A DNA stretch of 37,900 bases from contig JADGJL010000137.1 of assembly GCA_027600665.1 (NCBI GenBank), positions 1-37,900 of the forward strand. The letters are read 5' to 3'. Positions within the stretch are counted from its first letter, which is position 1. Each line of letters opens with the position of its first letter. This DNA is from Irineochytrium annulatum (lineage: Eukaryota > Chytridiomycota > Chytridiomycetes > Chytridiales > Chytridiaceae). Made by a program: the position numbers and the translations under genes. The notes below the pieces were generated by a model. That model was given only the letters and a program-made list of their open reading frames with translations. It had not been told where the DNA came from and ran no database searches. Shown piece by piece: positions 32,161 to 37,900 of the stretch.

Positions 32161-35033
32161 TCATGATTCTGGCCGCTCATCCTTTTCGTCCTTTTCCCAT
32201 ACAGTCCAACTCGGGTCTTTGTCTCCACCAACAGCGTCTATCGGAGCCCGATACGGTGCTGGTGGTGGTAACGCTTCCACCGACGCCACCGACGCCTCCA
32301 CCTGTACGACCTCCGGTGCTGCTTCCGACGCTCTTGCCTCCACCACCGGCACCTTCTTAACCGCCTTCGGCTTCTTCCCCCTTTCCTTTTTCAACGGACG
32401 GGCGACAAACTTCTCCTCATTAGTGATTGCGCCTTGTAAGTCATACTCCCCAAAAATCTCGAAGTGATGGAGTACTAAATCCCGCACGAAGAGCCACGGA
32501 TGCTCATCCGCGAGGATTTCACGCGTCTCCTGCTTCGGGCGTAGGATCATCGGCGCCAAGGACCAGCAAAGCCGCGGTATCCGTTTGTCCGATTCCTCGA
32601 GTGGTTTTACGATGCTAAAGGCATCCAAATTCAGTATTTACGCGCGTGTGCATTGTTGGATGCACTTACGAGCTGAAGTACGAAGTTATGAATGCGAGCG
32701 TTTCGGCGTGCTGCGGTGGTAGTGAGTCTATCAAGACACGGACTTTCTTGAAGCGCTCCGTGTCATCCCTCTCGCCCCCTATACTTCAGTTAGTCCCTGC
32801 CACGCAATAGCATTTATCTCACCTTCCGCATACAGCGCCTTTAGTGCGTCGTAAACGTCATAGGCGCAAACGCTCACGGGCACCTCTACCAAGAACATCC
32901 TTAGGACCGTCGCAATGACTACGGGTGAGTATCGCTTGAAGGACACCGCCCGGAGCGCCATTTCATCCACCTTATTAAGCTCCGTCCTTAGAAATTGAAC
33001 CGCCGGTGGGTCTGGATTCGGCATCAGCCATGCATCTACGGCCGCTTGACCCGTTCCCAGCCCAGGGACCAAATGATTTACGGACAGCAGCACAACAAGG
33101 GGAATGACCGTCTTATGGAGGTAAGAGAGCTCTTCGATGGATACGCCAAACGTCTTCGACATGAATTAGCATGAGACAGCATAGAAGAAAAGAGCGCAGT
33201 ATGCACACCTGGTTTGCAACTTGACCATCTTCATACGAATCAAACATGAAAGGCGGACTCCTCAAGTGCCCCGTGCGGTACCTTGTAGCGATATGCAAAA
33301 CCCCCTCCCCAACATTCGGCGTATGCAACAAAAAGTCCTCCTCCCCTCTCTCGTTGCAGCCAGTCGAGTTAAGCAAACCCGCCCCCCTCGGCGACCACGA
33401 CGACCCAATCTCATTGATGACATTCATCTGCGCCTCCTCCAGCGCCATGATAGCCTCCCTCGCGATGGTCAGGCGGTATGTCTCGGCCTCCTGCGCCGCA
33501 ACGAGGTACTCCCCTATGAGGGCCTCAAGCGCCGCCCGAGCGTTCTCGGAAGAGCCGATTGAGGCCTCGTACTCCAGCTTAGCAATCTCAGCGTCCTGCC
33601 TCGCTTTAACGTGTGGCGCCTCCCCCGACTTCAGCAACGGGCGGCCGAACATATATGGCAGGGCCGCGGAGAACTTCCCGTCGGACCCGCCAATGACGGG
33701 GGAGATGGATCGACGCGTCACGAACTCCTGACATAGGTCTCGGATGTCCGGGCGAGAGACCTTTGGGTACTTGATCTGCAGGATGCCGAGCGCGTCCTCC
33801 CCAAGGAAGCAGTTCTCAAATATGCCTAGCGGCGTCAGGATGGCTTTCGTTTTCAGCTCCCGCTTGAGCGTATTGACGATGTCGTGGAACTCCTGCAACG
33901 GCAGCGATCGCGAGCCGAAGAGGATCGGGTTCAGCTTCTGCGGGTTCGCCCTGAACTCGCCGTCGACCTTAAACTTCTCATCCTCGTCATCAGCGAGACG
34001 GCTCTTTGAGAAGTACTGGTGCCTTCGTGCCTCGATCTCGGACGCGATGCGCTGGAGCTGCGTGTGCGCCGCGTCGACCTCGGCCCTTTTATGGTTCAGG
34101 GTGCGGCGGTGCTGGTCTACGAACGCCGTTAGGGGTGAGAGGACGTTGAGTGTCAAAGTGTCGGCGTGTCGTCGGTGGACGGCCGCCGTGGCCATCATTT
34201 GCTCACGAAGTGTCCGGATGGCCGGTGTAAGCGAGGACGCGTCCTCCGTGACGCCATGCGCGCCAGTCGAGGAGAAGTTCACGGCATCCGATGCCAGCGC
34301 GCTGCCGTCCGAAGACGTCGTGGGACCGTTACCAGCCGGCGAGCCAGGTCCCAAGGCGTCCTCCGCTGACAGGTTCATCGCCGCGACGCTGAGCGCCGAG
34401 TTCGTGCCCCTTGGCGACGACATTGGCTTCTCCTGCCTACTCTGCGACGACGACGAGTTCATCACGGTCGTCGCCATCGACTTCGCCATGGCCGTTATGC
34501 TCCCAAGAAGGTTATTCGACACGGGCGTGCTCCCAATGCTCGTGATCCCGTTCCCCGTCGCAATAAACCCCGTCGTGCCGCCCGTCCCCTTCCATCCCAA
34601 CCCCAGCGCCGCGGTCCCTCCAAAGAAACTTGAATTATCCGCTGATGATGCCGCACCGGGCATGCCGGACAGCCGCCCGAGGTCGCCGAGCCGCGTTGCG
34701 TTCATCTCCTCGATGGCGACGCGGACGCGCACAAGCGAGATCAGGTCCTCGGCCTCAGCAAGGTGGCGCGTGAAGACCTCGTGAAGGACGCGGACGCCGT
34801 CCGTCGGATCGCCGTTAGTGCCGCTCCAGAAGACGTCCTCGAATCTGGCAGGCCAATGTGCGAGTCAACAACTTCCACACCACCAGCGACTTGCTTCGAT
34901 CACCGTTCCAGCGCCGGGAGGAGTGGACGTACCTGATCAGGACGTCTCCCAGGAGATCGTTACGGTGCCGCATCTTCTTCAGCTCCAGGACGGAGCCGCC
35001 GGCGACGGCGCTGCCCTGAGCGTTGGCTTCCAT
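32161..35033 (-). CDS. F-BAR/DEP/RhoGAP protein, Rgd2-like
   Basis: Five exons: 35033-34933, 34844-33209, 33153-32823, 32778-32670 and 32614-32161, giving 876 residues. The F-BAR start is FEDVFWSG with the helix EVFTRHLAEAEDLISLVRVR, interrupted by a disordered Gly/Ser insert (about 90-235). Helices rich in Arg, Glu and Gln follow (about 240-320). A DEP domain lies at about 348-436 (LGIFENCFLGEDALGILQIKY). The F-BAR helices resume (AEIAKLEYEASIG, EYLVAAQEAETYRLTIAREA). The RhoGAP region starts at about 580 (TFGVSIEELSYLH) and includes VIATVLRMFLVEVPVSV and WSLAPMILRP. This order matches yeast Rgd2. The usual GIFR arginine-finger motif is not visible; AWL (620-622) falls near its place. Introns are 44-88 nt. 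It ends 41 bp from the LIM gene's stop codon. Confidence 0.88.
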
Positions 35034-35219
35034 TCTGATGAAACGCAGACGTAATAACAAACGACTACGTCACTTTGAATCCTTTCACCAGAATGTAAGA
35101 TCCCGCCATAAAGTACGAAGTCACGACGATGACGGTACGTATTGAAAATACAGTAGTAAACTGGAAAGAGCTCAGATATATGCGGCTTATACAGCAGAAC
35201 TGACACCGAAGTGATATGC

Positions 35220-35827
35220 TCAAATGACGATAAGTGAAGATGAGGGAAGCGTCGTGCGCAGCTCGGACGCGTCATATATGTCTTGACTCAGGGTTGAGGC
35301 TACAGATGCGACAGACCTGCGAACATTGCGGACGCATAAGTACCCGCAGCATACGGCATAAGTAATTTTAAACAGCGTACTTGCGACGGCGTCCCAATAT
35401 CGACAGAATCTTTGAGAACTGGTCATTGTCCTCCGCCATGAAGGGTTCCCCGTTCCCGTCCCCGGGGGGCGCATACAAATCACCAGCCGCGTCGACAGCC
35501 ACCAGCTCGGCCGCGTCGATTACGTCGGTGCCCGTCACGTTGTCCCCGCATGCACGGATGAGCTCGTCGTCGGCCGACGGAATGACCTTGAAGGCGACGT
35601 CCGGGACGGGTGGGGTGGCCGGCGCCTATTATTTGATGAACGACCGAATTCGTTCACCGTGTCAACAGAGTGGGGGGAACGGGAACAGCCGCCGCCCCAC
35701 GCACCTTGTCTGGGGAAAGAGAGAAGCGCCTCTTCCCGTTTGGCTGCGGAGTGGGCGGACGCGAAGGCTCGACCACCAAGACAGGCTCAACGACCACCTC
35801 CAACTTCTTCTTTCTGAACCACTTCAT
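35220..35827 (-). CDS. Small orphan protein, function unknown
   Basis: Three exons (35827-35705, 35625-35381, 35316-35220) join in frame to 154 residues. The N-terminus is basic (MKWFRKKKLEVVVEP), followed by PPTP and a RRFSLSP segment that could be a phosphorylation site. The middle is acidic (SADDELIRACGD, DVIDAAELVAVDAAGD). A short helix, DQFSKILSILGRRRKS, precedes a Ser/Thr-rich tail. No family is recognised. Support is the frame-consistent splice sites, a single ATG and codon-like composition. If the last intron is not spliced, the protein ends 29 residues earlier with KYAV. It could also be a fragment of a longer gene. Confidence 0.5.
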
Positions 35828-36294
35828 GTCCACAGCAAGAGTGTCGGGTTAACTTGGACCTTCCGGTGCAGCACGATGCGACGAGGCGCGGTGGAGACGT
35901 CGGGGCGACGGCGCCGAGCCGATGAACTTGGGCGATGAGATACTTCCTTACAACTCCGCCGACGGTTCGTTTCAAAAGTGAACTCGGACGTGAAGGATGA
36001 GCTGGACACGAGCCCTCCGCATCGCATGCTCAAGCCAGCTCAACCATATCGCTTATCGGCGATTTGTTGGCATACACAGAAAGCTGACCGAAGAGATTGC
36101 GTTCGACGAGATGGAATTTTCAAGGCATGCAGATTGAGTTCCTGACTAGTAAGCAAAGTAAGCACGGTTCTGCGTAAAGGAATTCGGCATCAAGCTGACA
36201 ATCAAGTCGGTTAAATGAATATCATAACTTCATGTCACATCTATTGTAACTTCGATCTAATCAGCATATTTTACAAAAAAAGGTCGGCATCTCG
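35828..36294. other. Intergenic region between RSPH9 3' end and the orphan gene
   Basis: 467 bp. A minus-strand frame at 35824-36033 is open but lacks any motif. I see no other feature. Confidence 0.5.
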
Positions 36295-37400
36295 TCAAGG
36301 CAGCATAAACCCGATGTTCCAGTTTTTTATCCCCGTTCCGTAGTAAAACCCGCCCCACTTTGCTGGACTCGGCGAGTGGAAGCTGGAGTACCCAGGCCAT
36401 TGGAGGGACCTTAGAATTGCCACGGAGCCGCCTCTCTCCACCTGAATCGTCCAGACACCTGCAGAAACCCATCAGTTTAATTCATTACAACACAATTTTT
36501 AACAAATAAGCAAGAGGTAAGGAAGCTGACCATTTGGTTCGTCCTTCGCGATCGTTTGAAAGATGTCGATGCTCTCCTCGAAACCCGCGGACCGCTCGGC
36601 GAGGGTCCTTAGGTTGATGTTGAAGCCCTCTCGGAAGTGGAAGTAGCTCGTAAGCTGGCCGAGGTCGACAGCCGGCAAACCTAAACCCCAATTAGCCTTC
36701 CAGTTCAAACGAGTCCGAAACGGAAGTAAAACTACGACCACGTACCCTTAAACATCGGGTTGTAGTCCAGCTTGTGCATTGCATCCCGATAGAAGGCGCC
36801 GCGTGGCACGACTTCCACCTCGTAGTTAATCAAGGCGACAATCCCGGCCAGCCGCTTCTCCTCGTTAACTTTTGGCTTCTCCGGCTCGCCCTCCTTTCTC
36901 TGAATTTCCATGCGCAACATCAGCGCTGGGCACAAATGCAATGCAGAGGGATAATCGCAATTACCTCCTCCTGTTCATCTTCTGAGCCGTTGCTATATTC
37001 AAACGCCGGATCCCCAGTGAACCGCCCCGTCAGCTTCTCGATCTTGACCATGTCATCCGACGACACCTCGGGCAGCTGAAGCCAGCTCGTAAGGTCCAGG
37101 CTGCACACCCGCAAGTAAGCTCATTAGACCGCGCCTTCCAACTCAAGCACCCAGATCCTCAAAACGCTCTTTTCACCTGTAATAGAACTTCCTGTTAAAC
37201 AAGCTCTCCTGCGGCGCCTGCGCGATGAGGTAATCCTTGTTGACACCGATGATTTTGCCCCAGAGGTATATCCCGCCCGCCAGCTGCTCGGCCTGGGCTT
37301 TGAGACGGAGCGAGGTCGAGATCACAGCGCGCTCCTCCGTGTTGAGGACGAATCCCACGAGCGAGAAGTTGCTGAGACTCTCGACATCAATGAAGGCCAT
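36295..37400 (-). CDS. RSPH9: Radial spoke head protein 9 (axonemal)
   Basis: Five exons: 37400-37177, 37100-36965, 36899-36746, 36680-36531 and 36458-36295, giving 275 residues, essentially the family length. YLWGKIIGVNKDYLIAQA, GRFTGDPAFEYS, RLAGIVALI, VVPRGAFYRDAMH, LTSYFHFREGFNINLRTL, VWTIQVERGGSVAILRSLQW, PGYSSFHSPS and FYYGTGIKNWNIGFML match RSPH9 along its length. RSPH9 sits in the radial spoke head, which couples the central pair to dynein control in motile 9+2 flagella. The start MAFIDVESLSNFSL aligns with the family N-terminus; an in-frame ATG at 37475 would add 25 residues. Introns are 65-76 nt. The gene shows that the organism makes, or recently made, motile flagella. Confidence 0.96.
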
Positions 37401-37900
37401 CGTTGGGTCGTCGTGGTGGGCGGAGTTGAGGTAAGGTGTCAAACTTGAGGAAATGGGCTGGGCATCATCCCCCATACTGCCAGCTAGATATCCCAACAAC
37501 AAATTCTTAATCAGAACCGCTAATGGCTTTTTTTTTACATGCTCGAAAGGCTCTTCCTTTTTTTTTTTGGGATGTTCGTTCCGCGTAGACGTATACTTTC
37601 CTGCGGCGAAGTAGAAACACTTATTTGCACAGGGCTCCCTACAGCATCGTTCACTAATTCTCGCAAATGATGAACACGTACAGAATTTATTATGGTGAGA
37701 ATGAGATAGGATCGCCGTGCAGAAGTAATTGTCCAACAACCCCCCCGCAAAAAAAAGATTACGTGCATGCAGTACAATCATTCCGAGCATCCTCCGTCCG
37801 CACAACCTTCTCTCCCTTTCCGCTACCTCCGCCTTCCCATCTTCCCCTCGCAATGCATTTCTAAAATAAAAATCCACCCCCAATCCCTCCCAATCAGCCC
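37401..37900. other. RSPH9 upstream region to window end
   Basis: 500 bp at the right edge. It contains homopolymer T/A runs (37526-37534, 37558-37568) and pyrimidine-rich stretches. The RSPH9 frame remains open on the minus strand to 37883, but the sequence (Cys/His-rich then a lysine run) shows no family match and is treated as leader and promoter DNA. Confidence 0.5.

Noticed and set aside
33744..34784. 346-codon plus-strand open frame
   Set aside because: It lies wholly antisense to exon 2 of the F-BAR/DEP/RhoGAP gene, which has clear domain matches; the antisense product has none.
1..37900. Transposons, tRNA or rRNA genes, CRISPR arrays
   Set aside because: No transposase, integrase or reverse-transcriptase motifs, no A-box/B-box pair with cloverleaf potential, and no regular spacer array were seen on either strand.

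Overview
The window is a gene-dense piece of a nuclear genome from what looks like a zoosporic (flagellated) early-diverging fungus, most likely a chytrid or close relative. Nearly every gene is split by spliceosomal introns of about 38-110 nt with GT...AG ends, often with a CTAAC/CTGAT-like branch site. Fungal-type genes (verprolin, an Rgd2-like F-BAR/DEP/RhoGAP protein, TIM21, RAT1, a microsomal P450) sit beside a radial spoke head protein (RSPH9), which implies a motile 9+2 flagellum. I saw no transposon, tRNA, rRNA or CRISPR array. All exon models were built by eye from reading frame, splice signals and remembered family motifs; no alignment was run.

Layout. 1-1242 (-): 3'-truncated NSUN5/Rcm1 rRNA m5C methyltransferase. 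2499-4413 (+): cytochrome P450 with its own TATA box. 4934-8079 (-): large coiled-coil protein of unknown function. 8435-9783 (-) and 9868-10460 (+): AAR2 splicing factor and gluconokinase, divergent across 84 bp. 10589-14453 (-): RAT1/XRN2 nuclear 5'-3' exoribonuclease. 14597-15332 (+) and 15417-17353 (+): TIM21 and a seven-helix GOST/LU7TM-like protein. 17861-20563 (-): a protein with four copies of a composite CCCH+CCHC zinc module. 21857-22512 (-): ISA1/ISCA1 iron-sulfur assembly factor. 23212-24643 (-): KIBRA-like tandem-WW coiled-coil protein. 25061-25472 (-) and 25547-27436 (+): CRIPT and a PHD/winged-helix protein, divergent across 74 bp. 27453-28989 (-) and 29078-30111 (+): PEX3 and verprolin/WIP, divergent across 88 bp. 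30312-32119 (+): single-LIM protein with an N-terminal acylation signal. 32161-35033 (-): F-BAR/DEP/RhoGAP protein. 35220-35827 (-): small orphan. 36295-37400 (-): RSPH9.

Themes. RNA metabolism is well represented (NSUN5, AAR2, RAT1, CRIPT). Organelle biogenesis includes TIM21, ISA1 and PEX3. Three neighbouring genes (verprolin, LIM protein, F-BAR/GAP) form a cortical-actin neighbourhood at 29-35 kb. The most unusual items are the regular four-copy zinc array, a KIBRA-like WW protein in a fungal setting, an RhoGAP domain with no visible arginine finger, and two inverted repeats in intergenic DNA.
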